Positions 1 through 11,115 of a DNA stretch of 64,000 nucleotides are shown here, piece after piece. The stretch comes from Chrysoporthe austroafricana (lineage: Eukaryota; Ascomycota; Sordariomycetes; Diaporthales; Cryphonectriaceae): positions 124,001 to 188,000 of the forward strand of contig JYIP02000010.1 of NCBI GenBank assembly GCA_001051155.2, written 5' to 3'. How positions within the stretch are numbered: the stretch's first letter is position 1; every line of letters starts with the position of its first letter. Under the pieces are notes generated by a model. It was not told where the DNA came from and did no database searches. It was given only the letters and a program-made list of their open reading frames with translations. A program made the position numbers and the translations under genes.

Positions 1-323
1 GTCCGTAAGTTCAAGCCATTCTACGGTGTCAAATTTCCTGTTAGAGAGCAACGCGCCAAGGCCTAGAGCGGGCTGTCAGCGTTGAGCCCCTCCAGAATGC
101 ATGCGGATGCTGGGTGATAGGATCGAATTTGTAATGGGGCCCAGAATGCATACAAATGCTGAATAATTCATAGGATCGAATTTATAATCACCACTATCAT
201 TTCAGCACACGCCGCCGTTGGACAATATAAATTCGGGACAGTCCGATTTATGCCCCTGCAGGGCTGCTGTATTGAAAACCAACCCTATCAAGAAATCATT
301 CCTCTTGCTAGAGCCGATCTACA
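1..323. other. Upstream intergenic stretch with an imperfect direct repeat
   Basis: No gene is seen. The stretch holds two copies of a roughly 45-base direct repeat (92-135 and 141-188), described separately, followed by the 5' flank of the oxidoreductase gene that starts at 324. Confidence 0.6.
92..188. repeat. Diverged direct repeat, two ~45-base copies
   Basis: Copy 1 (92-135) and copy 2 (141-188) both start CCAGAATGCAT and share AGGATCGAATTT near their ends. By hand alignment they differ at seven positions, all G in copy 1 and A in copy 2, plus a 4-base TCAT insertion in copy 2. The one-directional transitions resemble repeat-induced point mutation or other cytosine deamination on the opposite strand. 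The unit is much shorter than usual RIP targets, so it may be the edge of a larger decayed repeat. Confidence 0.6.
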
Positions 324-1553
324 ATGGCCCCGATCCACCTCGCTATAGCTGGCCTTTCCTCCCAGAGAAAGACCTCCTGGGCAGCCGAGGGTCATCTTCC
401 GTACCTGCTCTCACCCCGTGGCAAAGCTCGTTTCGAGATCGTAGCTCTACTCAACTCATCAATCAAGGCAGCCGAAGCCGCAAGGGAAGACTTTGGCCTG
501 CCCACCCACGTCAAGCCCTACGGCGACCCAGCCGCCCTCGCCGCGGATCCAGACGTCGACCTTGTCGTCGTGTGCACTCGTGTCGATACCCACGCGGCCG
601 TTGCCCGGCCCCAGCTCGAGGCAGGGAAGGCAATCTACGTAGAATGGCCCGTAGCGGCGTCCGCAGCGGCCTCCCGCGCACTACTCGATCCGGGCACGAA
701 CGAGAGGTACAAGGCTGCGCTGGAGCGGAGCGTCATCGGGCTGCAGGGGCACGCGACGCCCATACTGACCCGGGTCAAGGAGGTCCTCGACTCTGGGCGC
801 ATCGGGAAGGTCCTCGGCAGCGAGGCAAAGGTATACGCGAACGTCTTCGGCCGGGACTCGCTTCCGGAGGGGTTGGCGTATTTGGCCGATCGGGAGGTCG
901 GCGGGAGCCATCTAACGATCACCTACGGCCACGCCATTGATTACATTCAGGATGTGCTGGGGGATCTGGAGCCGGCGACTGTCAAGAGCACATCGGCCAT
1001 CTTGCGGCCTGAGGTGGCGATCCTGGGAAGCGATGGCACGGCACTGAGGACCGTGAGGTCGGACAACCCGGACTTCGTCGTGGTCAGCGGGCACCTGCAG
1101 GACATCAGGGCGAGGGGCAGGGTCGTCCCCGGCGCGCCGCTGGTCGTGACGATGCGGACCGGCCCGCCGTTTCAGGGCCAGCCCTCGTTTGAGTGGAGCA
1201 TCAACGGCGAGAAGGGCGAGCTGCTGCTGACGAGCCCCATGGGCCCGTACATCTTCTCCGGCTACTCGTACGACGTCCGGCCCCGGATCCAGGTGCACGA
1301 CCACGCGACCGATGAGGTGGCCGATGTCGAGTGGGAGTGGTCAGGCTGGCAGGAGGAGATGTTCATCAAAGGCCGGGTCGTGGGAGGCATCTACGAGCGC
1401 TACGCCGCCTGGTGGGAGAACGGGCAGCCGCCGGCGAATGAACTGCCTGAAGCCGAGCACTTCCCGCGGCTGCTGGACGCTCAGGTCAGGATGGACCATT
1501 TGGAAAGGATCCTGAGGGATCTTGACGACCAGGTGCAGAGCTTGAAGAATTAA
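324..1553 (+). CDS. Gfo/Idh/MocA-family oxidoreductase, Gal80-like
   Basis: Single-exon gene of 409 aa, the usual length for fungal Gal80-like proteins. The N-terminus (IHLAIAGLSS, residues 4-13) begins a Rossmann fold; the strand DVDLVVVCTRVDTH (77-90) and the segment YVEWPVA (105-111) follow the fold order of the family, with EWP in place of the EKP of catalytic members, as in Gal80-type proteins. The C-terminal half (about 125-400) fits the alpha/beta dimerisation and substrate domain. Family members are NAD(P)-dependent sugar or inositol oxidoreductases, or non-catalytic sensors such as yeast Gal80. Whether this copy is an enzyme or a regulator cannot be told from sequence. The ATG at 324 is chosen because the fold begins at once after it. 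No metabolic partner lies next to it. Confidence 0.88.
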   Translation: MAPIHLAIAGLSSQRKTSWAAEGHLPYLLSPRGKARFEIVALLNSSIKAAEAAREDFGLPTHVKPYGDPAALAADPDVDLVVVCTRVDTHAAVARPQLEAGKAIYVEWPVAASAAASRALLDPGTNERYKAALERSVIGLQGHATPILTRVKEVLDSGRIGKVLGSEAKVYANVFGRDSLPEGLAYLADREVGGSHLTITYGHAIDYIQDVLGDLEPATVKSTSAILRPEVAILGSDGTALRTVRSDNPDFVVVSGHLQDIRARGRVVPGAPLVVTMRTGPPFQGQPSFEWSINGEKGELLLTSPMGPYIFSGYSYDVRPRIQVHDHATDEVADVEWEWSGWQEEMFIKGRVVGGIYERYAAWWENGQPPANELPEAEHFPRLLDAQVRMDHLERILRDLDDQVQSLKN

Positions 1554-3692
1554 GGCATCTCACCTAGGCTGGGCACTGCTGCGGTTACATTTTGACAAGC
1601 CGACGCTGGGGTGTGATTCGCACAACTCGTTACAATTGCTGTATTCACTTATGGACTGACGAACCTCCTTCACTCTCCTTCGTACACAGAAAAGGAAGAG
1701 CAAGGCGAAGAGAAAGCAAAAAGAGATTGTTTTTGAGAACAGTTACCCGCTGACACCCGCGATAAGACTCTCGAGGAATTGACGAGACTTCAACTTCATG
1801 CCTACCTACTTCAACCGATCACTTTAACATGCCATCTGATCAAATGAGCCCATATGTCCTCTCCAGGGCCTCCCCGTCAAAACGCTCAGTACGTTGCAGG
1901 ATCAGCCGCGTTGGTCGCATGCACCCTGCCCTTGGTCTTAGGTAGGGCCTTGCTGTAAGCAGCGTACGCCATCATGCCTCCGTACTCTACGGCGGCTCGA
2001 AATACCCGTCCTCGGGGTTGTGATACGCTGCGGTCTCCACCTTCTTAGGCACATAGCGTCGGAGCCATACGCGCCATTCATGGCTAGCTCCCGCCGCGGC
2101 GCTATCGCCCATGGTGAGGCTGGGACAACCAAGTGAGCGGTTGCGTATAGGCCGAGAGCGAGGTGTGGCCGCTCGACGAGAGATTCAATCTGTTGGCAAG
2201 GCAAGTTTCGCAGTAGCGCAATCCTTTTCGTCCAGCGCAGGCAACGCAGGATGTAGAATGGGCTGGCGAAGTTGGTTGCAATAAAGTATTATAGAAGCAG
2301 CATCTAGTAAGTGATATAGCTAAGAGGAGCGTAAGTAAGAAGCAACTTGATAACTAGCCCTCGAGGACACTCGATATTCCTACACCCAGACAGCAGATGT
2401 GAGTTGATGGCAACACGTCGACGAGGGATTCTGCAACTAACACGACGTCATACATGATTGTGTTGAAGCACTTTATAGACTCTTCAAATAGGGGCTGTGA
2501 TTCATGCCTTGTTTGACAGATGCTTGGCATCAGACGTCACGTTGATTCTCGTGCTTACTGCGGCCTACAGCTCCAGAGGCCACTGGATAGCAGCATTCAT
2601 TCACGTCACCCCGCACGAGGAATCTCAAGAGTCTCACGATCCTCAGTGTCGTTCGCGAGCATCTCAGACTGAAGTTGCTGCTTCACTATTAGTCCCCCTG
2701 CCGAACCCGGGCCTCCAGTCAGGTGACCGCCGCCAAGCAAACGGCGTGTTGTCTTTTGTCGGAGTATATAAACATGTGCACTGGGTCTATGGTGTGTTGC
2801 GGAGCCGTTTTGTCCTATCTAGCACATTTTCGTAGTGAGTCTCCGACCTGTGGCTTAGCGAAACAAAACGCCAAGATGCCAAATATTAACAAGGACCAAA
2901 GTTGCGTGGTTCCACGCGGAGCGTGGTGAGCTATTGCGAAGGGGGCTATAAAACTGGGATATACCCGTCTTCACACGTGTGGGCTCGTTCCAAATTCATT
3001 GGTGCGGCCGAGGGCATCACGCATGATGCGAACCGGTATTGTACCCAGCAAGCCGACTGCTTCTGGTTGTTTCCTCCGCCAGCTGATACCATCGGTGTCT
3101 CCTCGTTAATTGAGGACGCGCATTTGACCCATCGAGCGTTGCCTGCGAGAGCAAAGGCGAGGAGCCTCGTTCTCCTTCCTGGGATATCCTCCCCTGTGAC
3201 CCACATGACAGATGACAGAAAGGGGCCCGTGTTGTCAGTCCTACTTTGCGAGGTGACCACCAGGGTCCCACAAGTGAGTCCGAAGGCGGATACCTTTGGC
3301 AGCCTGTCCTTGTTCTCCTCCACCTAGATCACATTTTCAGAAAGTCAATCTCAGTATTCAGTCCCCCACCTTGAAGAGCCTCACGGCTGATGATCAGCGA
3401 CCGCTGATACTACCACAGATTGCGTAGTATCAACATACACCTTTAAGCACTTTTGCGGAGATGTACCCACTTAGGTATGCACGCTTGTGGCACTCTAGGA
3501 TAGTCAGACAAGGATCATAAATCACCGATAGTCATTTGCACAAATACGTCAAGTCGCCGGCCGCGTTAATAACGTTGAACAAACTATATTTTCAGAGAAT
3601 CGAAATGACCTCCAAAGCGCTAGCCGCAAAGCACAAGCTAGCTCATCTGTCCCGACATTCGAGCCACACACGTGTACGAATTGGCGGCAGTC
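1554..3692. other. Intergenic stretch, no supported gene
   Basis: Several short open frames overlap on both strands between 1938 and 3327 (the longest 141 codons at 2902-3327 and 125 codons antisense to it), but none has a recognisable domain or a convincing splice structure. The region contains the 3' flanks of the genes on either side. Confidence 0.5.
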
Positions 3693-5448
3693 TTAGACGC
3701 TCTCGACCTTCCAGCCACCGACCAGCTGGGTGGTGAGTATTCCACTGGGGTCGTACTTGGCCCTGATCTCCTTCAGCCTGGCCACGTTGTCCTGGTTGTA
3801 GCCCTCGAATACGGGCTGGCCCAGGTCCGCATCGTTGAGGTACAGGTAGGGGCTCTGCACGTCGCCAAGCGGCTCCAGGTTCGCCTGAATAGCCGCGTTG
3901 ACCTCGGCCATGACCGTGTTGATGTAGTCGGTGTCCGAGCTCTCCGCGTACATGAAGGTCTCCTCGATCCAGATGTAGGGCGCCTTGCTAGCGTCGATGC
4001 CCATGGGGTCACCGGAGACGTTGCCGCGGTTGTTGACGATGTAGGATTCCGAGACGGGCATCGTAGCCAGCGTGGTCAGCGCACCCGTCACGTTGGCGAG
4101 ACGCTCGCTCGTCACGTTGAAGAAGGTGTCGAAGACAACCTCCAGGGCGTCCAGCCTAGCGTAGAGCGAGACGATGTGGAAGCGGAAGAAGAGACCGTGG
4201 GTCTGGTTGAAGCCGGTGTCGATCTCGTCGGACCAGACCTTCATGTTGCGGTACGCGAAAGTGCTGGAGTTGACGGGCAGGCTGGTCTCGCCTTCGCCGG
4301 TGAAGTTGGTCAGAGCGGCCGGGTTGGTGTTGTTGGCGTTGTAGAAGACCATGGCGCTGTAGGCGAGGTCATTGCTGCCGTACTGGGCGTACGACCAGCT
4401 GATGGTCGGGGTAACTGCAGACTTCTGGTCCAGGATTCCGGTGTAGGCGAAGTCGATGACGGCCTGGAGGAACTGGTCCTTGAGATCACTGCCCTGGTAT
4501 TCGACCTGGCCCACCGTGACGCCGGGGGCCTCGATGGTCTTCATCGCGAAGTTCGTGACGATACCGAAGCTGTTGCCGCCGCCACGGAGCGCCCAGAAGA
4601 GGTCGGAGTACTCGTTGTCCGCAGTGGCGTTCACGATGGAGCCGTCTGCGAGGACGGTCTGTCATGCTATGTTAGTTTCCATGCGAACACAATTTGCCCC
4701 AAAGACCATCGGCGCGTCCTCACCTCGAAGCTGGCGATATTAGCAGACGCCCAGCCGTACTCGTTGCCGAAGAAGGTAATACCACCACCGAGGATGAAGC
4801 CTGGGACGCCGACAACTCCCATCCTTCCGCCGGTAATGGTCTTGCCGGTGTACTCGAGGTAGTTATATACATCCTCCCAGTGGTTTCCGGGACCGACGGA
4901 CATCGTCGACTGGTCCTCGGACAGGATGAGCTGGTTCAGGTTGGTGCACGAGATGGTGACACCCGTGCTGTCGATGTTGGCCGATCCGGCGATAGGCATG
5001 TGGCCACCGCCCTGGACGGCGAAGGGAACACTGGTGGTGGCGAGGGTCTTGATAGCGAATGACATGAGCTCGGCGCTCGAGGGGGCGAAGATGCAAGCCG
5101 GTCCGAGGAACTCCGCCGCGGTCCAGAATGCTACAGTTACGCACCACGAGGTTAGCAATAAAGCACAGACTTTTTTTTTTTTTTTTTCTTTTCTTTTCTT
5201 TCTTTTTCCCCAACTCGGATGAAGACAAGACATCCTCAACCCCAGGTCCTAGGAAAAGACAACAACACACCTTCATTTCGTGCCTCGTACGCCGTCTCGT
5301 TCGAGAAGTAGGTCAGGTCGGGGTAGGTGTTCCGGAAGATCTGGCATATGACCGAGGGATCGGTGACGTTGCTTGCTGCCAGACACTTAGCCTCGGCCGC
5401 GAGGAAGCTCAGGAGGGCCCAGGGCCCAAACTTCCGCGCGGAGATCAT
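3693..5448 (-). CDS. Secreted FAD-linked oxidoreductase (BBE-like, PCMH fold)
   Basis: Three exons: 5448-5271, 5130-4724 and 4658-3693, giving 516 aa. Introns have GTGTGT/TAG and GTGAGG/CAG borders and the frame is kept across both. A signal peptide is likely at residues 1-21 (hydrophobic GPWALLSFLA core). Residues about 64-240 form the FAD-binding domain: VQGGGHMPIAGS (98-109) carries His103, the expected site of covalent histidyl-FAD linkage. The second covalent site, a Cys in bicovalent berberine-bridge-type enzymes, appears to be Met163 (GGRMGVVG, 160-167), so I infer monocovalent FAD. LRGGGNSFGIVT is the conserved segment of the substrate side, and the C-terminal YDP motif with QLVGGW closes the protein. 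Such enzymes oxidise alcohols, sugars or secondary metabolites extracellularly. A TATATAA-like element lies about 140 bases upstream. The substrate is unknown. Confidence 0.92.
5171..5187. repeat. Poly(T) tract inside intron 1 of the FAD oxidase gene
   Basis: Seventeen T in a row on the plus strand, poly(A) in the transcript sense of the minus-strand gene. It lies within the 140-base intron 5131-5270, which is longer than most introns in this window. Confidence 0.9.
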
Positions 5449-6548
5449 GTTTGGTATTTGGAACAGAAACAAAGAGACAGAAACAACAGAGACCAGGCAG
5501 AGATGGGATGAAAGAGAGACGTTTCGGGTCGGGTGCTCTTCCAAGTTCTATCCGGGCATCGAACTGGGCGCCCACGAGGCTTCATATTATATATACTACT
5601 ACTATCGACCCGATGATCATCGCGGCGTGCTAGCCAACACTACACAATCCTCCTCCTCCTCCTCCGCCCGCGGCGGCCACGATGGCTCGCTCCCGTATTC
5701 GGCTTGGCATGCGGAACGATTGCGATGACGGAGGATAGACCGGAAGCCGGCGGCCAACCTGGGGCAGCTGCTTACTACGGTACTGAGTGCTACTCAGTGC
5801 TGGTATGGTGCTGTCATAGTATGGTACACCGGTAAGGGTGGCCGGCATAAACATCAAAATAACCTTGCCCTGCTCCAGACTGCGTGCGGGCTTCCTCAGC
5901 ACGCTGTACCCAGTCGCGCAGTGGACCCGATGGACCGTTGCGTTTTATTGCATGGTTGCACTCTGTCCGATCCATACTGGTTTGGGCAAGTCATGGGCCT
6001 TCGTCTAATAGGGGCGGGCTCCACTGCGACGAAACCAAGTCCAGATGAAAAGTCAGTCGGCTATCTCGGCGCCAGGGTGTTGCGAGGCCTAGAGCAGCTG
6101 AAAGCCGCGACGACTCGAGGCGGTGCACCAGGCCTCTCCGCCGCGCACTAGGCGGTGCCCCTGCCAAGCTCTATCAGCCTCTCGCCTCGCGCACTAGCCC
6201 TACGATCTCGTCGGGCTGTCCGGGGGCGACGAGGTGCCGTTGGGTGCCCGGCAGACGTGGGGACCCCGGGTCGAATCTAAGCAAAACCGACAGCGTTTCC
6301 CGACGGCGTGCGGCATACCGCATATACCGCCTCGCTTAAGCCCACCAGACTTCCCCATACCGCCGCCAATTGCTGGTCGGAACGAACGCGAAGTTGCCCA
6401 CTCTCCCGCGACGGATCGCTCCTAGTGCGCCGCCATCTCTTCATCGCCTTGCCCCTCGCCCCCCGACGGTGCCGTTCCTCTGCCGTGGCAGACGTGGCAG
6501 ATCCCTCTTCCTCTCCTGCGGCTGGCCTGGTGACATCACAGCAGGACG
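5449..6548. other. Divergent intergenic region between FAD oxidase and KCH channel genes
   Basis: No supported gene. It separates two divergently transcribed genes and should hold both promoters. A TATATA-like stretch at 5587-5595 faces the minus-strand oxidase. Overlapping short frames (up to 133 codons) look like chance frames of GC-rich DNA. Confidence 0.5.
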
Positions 6549-7849
6549 ATGGACTGGATTAGTCAGAGGAGGCGGAACGCACCAGTCCATCCCGAGCAGA
6601 GGTGGGATTGTATCGTGAGTAGCTCCCACCCTCTTGGCCTAGCAGCACCGGATGTGATGCTAAGCTCTGCTTCCAGCAACTACATCATTTTCAGCCAGAG
6701 GGCGGGCGCCCGTACCTCTCCTACGGCCTGCTGCACGTCGGCGTGGCCATCTCGCTGTGTGTCTACATCGTGGACATCTTCACCGCCATCAACCTGCTCG
6801 TCTTCGACAGGTGGTCCTCCGACATCCAGCCCGCCATTCCGTTCCATATAGCAAAGTGGATCTTCTCCGTCTGCATCCTGCTCTCCTTTATGAACCTCGC
6901 CTACGAGTACCGGAGGGCACAGCTGATCATCCAGCGCGGCGTCATCGCTGAGGCGTTCCTCGACAACCTTTGCTATCGCCTGCAGAGCATCCTGAGGGGG
7001 GAGAACAATGGCTGGCAGAAGTTCCTTGTCTTTACGGAGCTGGGCAACACCAAGGAGAAGGCCGAATATCTGACCTTCTTCGCACATTCCAGATTCCAAG
7101 GTATGTTTTGCTGCCTGAACAGGCCTTCCAAGGCCAAGAGTTCCACGCACGCTAATGCAAACATAGTCTGGATCCGTGTCGTGTTCTGCTCGGGCCCACG
7201 CCAGCTAGTGAATGCTGCCACTCTGTCTTCAGTATATAATGCGAAACTGCAGGTACACGGGGATAGCTTCAAATCAATTTGGGACAGTGCCTGGCACCAG
7301 ATCGGCGCGCTCGCTGAGGAGGATCTCCACCAGGCGCTTATCTTCTTCAGCATGTTCTTCACCTTGGTTATCTGGGTGCTCAAGGTTGTGCTGCTCATGC
7401 TGGCCTCGCTGCTCTTTACCTTCTTCCTCTGGGCATGGATCCCTAAGGGCGCCGGCGGCCTGTCAGGATACTGCAGCAAAATAGTCAACAAGCGATTGAC
7501 AAAGATAGTCACGGCTAAGGCCGAAAAGTCAGCTGCTCCTCGGGAACGACAAAGGGGGAACGACAGGGACGAAGCAGCAGAGGCCGACGGTGCAGCGCCT
7601 GGGCCGTCGGACGAGCGCGAGTATATCTCGCCCTGGTCAAAACCAGGAGACGACAAGAAGCTGCCAACCATATCGATATTGACCAGGAATAACTCGGAAA
7701 TCACGCTCCCCGCGTACTCGTCGACACCGGCCACCCCACAGCTCAGCTTCGAGATGACCAACATCCCCCCGAGCTACAGTCAGAGAGCGACCACACCCAC
7801 GACACCAGGCCGAGAGCCACTTCTGGCCTCTGCAGCCGAGATGGGCTAG
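6549..7849 (+). CDS. Fungal KCH-type potassium channel/transporter
   Basis: Three exons: 6549-6614, 6677-7100 and 7167-7849, giving 390 aa. The second intron (66 nt, GTATGT donor, GCTAATG branch, TAG acceptor) has no stop and is a multiple of three, so its retention would keep the frame. Family marks are the block TAINLLVFDRWSS, the following KWIFSVCILLS membrane helix, and SGPRQLVNAATL after the second splice, which correspond to conserved segments of yeast Kch1/Prm6 (KCH family, low-affinity K+ influx linked to mating-pheromone and calcium responses). About four membrane helices are visible, then a basic and proline/serine-rich cytosolic tail (from about residue 240) with a TPTTPGREP segment that could be phosphorylated. 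The start is the ATG before a short basic leader, as in the family. Confidence 0.88.
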
Positions 7850-9879
7850 TATTCTCGTAGCATCGCGACCGCCAAACCACTTTGTCTGCTACACCCTTGC
7901 AACACATCACAACAAGGGGACCTGTCAACAACGGTGATCGTCTGTCCGTGAACGGGCCACAGTGCTGACCCGTCTGGCCTCGATGGCTCTTACCCGCAAT
8001 CACCCTCAAGGTCCTCGCCGGGTCCCTCCTAAGCCGTAGGGTCGAAATGACCAAGGCTGAACTGTATTAATAGCTCCCAGCATCTGCCGGGGAGGAAGGC
8101 AGATCTGGTGAAGTAATTCCGCGTTTCACAACCAAATAACTGTAGAGACGGCTGGAACGTGCTCCTAGACTGAAGTAATCATATTTTGCAGGAGCAATTC
8201 AAAGTGAGTACAGGCGTTTAGCATCAGCATACACCATCCTTGGGTGCTCCGGGGTCATACTCCATGTATAAAGTGTAATAATATCAGTGTCGAGTGAGAA
8301 GGAGCACATCTTGCCTTTGCGTAAGTTTCGCGTTTGTTTAACATACTTCGCCAAGATGCCCACGCCCAAGCCAGTGCAACGATACTATGGGCGCGCGCAT
8401 GACCGCCACCAAGGACCCATAGATTGAAGTAATTACCGCAAGCCCGTACAAATACGTCTTCGAGACGGCATGGCTGGCACTTGACCTCATACGGCTGCAC
8501 GGTGGCCGGCTTGTTCTATAAAGGTAGGAGATCTTCTCACCGTGTCGTCGTTCTTACGAACGACTATATGTTAAGCTCCATATAGCCAACTTGCCGCGAA
8601 GAGAACCGTCTATTTATAGATACTATTCAGGGCCCAGGAAGCCAGGAAGGACTATGTCCGGCCCGATCGGCCCGATCAGCATTAAGAAGCGCTACCGCGC
8701 TACCTTGCTGTAATAAGTAGTGGCCTGAAAGGATATTGAACAGGCCTCAGTTACAACAGCAGCAACTCGTTGGACTGATCACCGACATCGCCCAACTAGG
8801 AGAGCAGCACAAACCACAGCCACGCTTTTCGATCATTCATTTGTATTAAAAATGATAGTGGAAAGCCCCGGAATGATACCGCTTCATCTTTGTTCATAGT
8901 TGTAGAAATGGTTCAAATGGTCAGCTGTCTTTCGAGCTTCTCGCGCGGTTCAGGGGCGGCGGAAGTCGTTGCTTGCGCATTTCAAATGCCTGCTTCTGGC
9001 ACAGCAGCGACCTTTCGAAAAGTAGGGCGGGGCGCTGCCGGGGCCCTTGCGACTAATTAGGGCTGGAAACGTTGCTGCAGCCGGACTGTGAGCTTGAGGC
9101 TACCGGCGCCGGCTCGCTCCCTGAACAGGAGGACGACTGGGGCTTCCGGCTGGAGCGCTCAGCGCTCGCAGAGAGCACTGGTATGAGGCCAGTTCATGTA
9201 ATTTTTGTGGAATACCGACGTTTGAGGATGATATACTGTCGATCTTTATTACCACGGTGTTGCGGCTTCGTGGGATTCGCAAAAGGTTGTTGTCGAGGGG
9301 CTTGGGTGTTTGGTTTGTATCGCAAAGTCATTCGAATACTTGCAAATGCCTTTTACGGCCAGATTTTTTTTTTTTTTTTTTTTCTCTTTTCTTTTCTCGC
9401 ATGATAGTGCAAAAACCTCAGTGGCATCCTGAAACAACAAGGCTTCATAGGTTAACCGCCATTTTCGAGATATTCAAGTGCCACCAAGTCCCAGAGGGCC
9501 TCTTAGCCACAGATGCTTATTAATTACGTCCTATCAAAGACTATACACTTATACATCTATTCACCAAGCTTTTCGGAATCCAAGACCATAATGATAAATC
9601 CGTCACTGAATTATTTTTGTTTAGTTTGCAAGCGTGAATTGCAGTGATCTATTAGGAAGGCTCGCACGTGATAAGATCTGGCTGTGACAAACCGCTTGGT
9701 CCTCATAAAGGCTCGAGCACAATCACAGCGTATCAATATATAATACTGTATAGCTTAGGTTCCAATTGAGATTCCAACTCTCTTTCTCACCTCCACATGC
9801 CTCAAACTCTATCGTCTTGCCCTTCATTCTCTTCTGCATTACATCTGCAGTTACAGCCACACCTTTGTAGCTGATCAAT
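7850..9879. other. Intergenic stretch, no supported gene
   Basis: Short frames only (maximum about 110 codons). Base composition becomes more AT-rich from about 8.1 kb onward. It contains a 20-base poly(T) tract at 9364-9383 followed by a pyrimidine-rich stretch. No tRNA or conserved domain was recognised. Confidence 0.5.
9364..9383. repeat. Poly(T) tract
   Basis: Twenty consecutive T followed by CTCTTTTCTTTTCTC-like pyrimidine DNA. It could be the A-tail of a retroposed sequence on the minus strand, but no element body was recognised beside it. Confidence 0.9.
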
Positions 9880-11115
9880 ATGGGGCCAGTCGCGCCAAAG
9901 TTGTCGGTAAGCAACAAGTTGTTTAAGGTTTTGTTTTCCAAATGGCAAATGCTAATCAAAGCCAAGCAGGACCTTGTCCGCTCTAAAGATGAACGTCAAT
10001 ATAGGGTCAAAAGCAAAGATGCTAGCATTCTACAGGATCCTATCTGCCTTAGTAGTGAGCCCGAGATTGCAAACACAAACAGGACTGGGAACGAAGGCAA
10101 CACTGGGGACGAAAACGACACCAACGCGAATAGTCACTATATACGTGAAGGCAGGAGTGAAAATGCTGGCCCTGTGCAGCTGGTGCTCCGTGCTATCGCA
10201 CGCGCTGAAAAGCTGTTTTCACGTTCCAATTCCAGTGACTTGTCGTCGCTCGAGTTTACATATACCCTCGAATTTTCTTCCGACCAACTTCAAGCGCTCA
10301 GTATTGCGTTCAGCAACTTACCTCGACATTCCGTCTTTCGAAAAGTTGAGTACAAATACGAACAGTCTAAAAAGCTGTTACATCTTAACATGACAAAATG
10401 GGAGCACAGTATGCTTACTGCGTGCACCAATCGCATGTTGGATGAAGGCTTGTCTCGAGCACGAAATCGCGTTCTCACTGAGGACCTCGAACACGGCGAA
10501 CAGCTAGCCAGCATCATCGACCAAATCATTCCAACCTCGGACGGCCCCGTAAAGTCTATCTCTCATGCCTGGAGCAAACAACCAGATTGTAGTTTCATCT
10601 ACAAACTCAAACGCCCGCAGACTTTTATTGTGGAAGTCGCCGTTACTCAGCGACGCAGCAGCGTTGAGAAGAAAGCCTTCGACTACATTGAGGGCACGGA
10701 ACGCGTCCAGACAGTTGTTCTTATCGAATCGTCAGGCCGGACATTGGATTGGGGCCAGATCAAGATCATGGGCAGGAAGGACAATACCAAAGCTGTCGAC
10801 CTCATGCCCTGGACACGGTTTTTTGGCCCTGGTGCTGTCAACACGAACAAACGAGTTCCCTTCTACTTCTCGGACTTTGTCCCAAACAAGGAAACACCCT
10901 TGCCGCCTGTTTACACGCGGCCTCATCTACCAGGGCCTCGCTACCGGTATGTAATGATTCTTTCAGGCGCTAGCCGCCGGCTTCTTTCTTGCTTACTGTT
11001 TGCTCTCTCTTTCTGTTGCAGTGCTAACTAGGCAACGAATTTCAGGCGCCCCATGTTTACAATCCCCTTGCGCAGCCTGGCTCAGATTTTCCAACAAGCG
11101 CGAGCCTTGAAGTAA
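9880..11115 (+). CDS. Orphan fungal protein with PD-(D/E)XK nuclease-like C-terminal region
   Basis: Two exons, 9880-10946 and 11046-11115 (GTATGT donor, TTTCAG acceptor), giving 378 aa; splicing replaces a poor read-through tail with a compact end, MFTIPLRSLAQIFQQARALK. Residues 95-230 are mostly predicted helices. Residues 235-285 look like a restriction-endonuclease-type core: Pro236-Asp237 (PDCSF), strand TFIVEVAVTQ with Glu252, a helix with Lys264/Lys265 (SVEKKAFDYI), then the strand VQTVVLIE. This order matches a pattern I associate with uncharacterised fungal proteins of PD-(D/E)XK fold; catalytic activity is inference. Codon use is visibly less GC-rich at third positions than in neighbouring genes, which fits a lineage-specific or acquired gene. 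No mobile-element partner was found beside it. Confidence 0.68.

Noticed and set aside
2902..3327. 141-codon plus frame and a 125-codon antisense frame
   Set aside because: Neither has a domain, a signal peptide or codon bias like the recognised genes. A small lineage-specific gene cannot be excluded.
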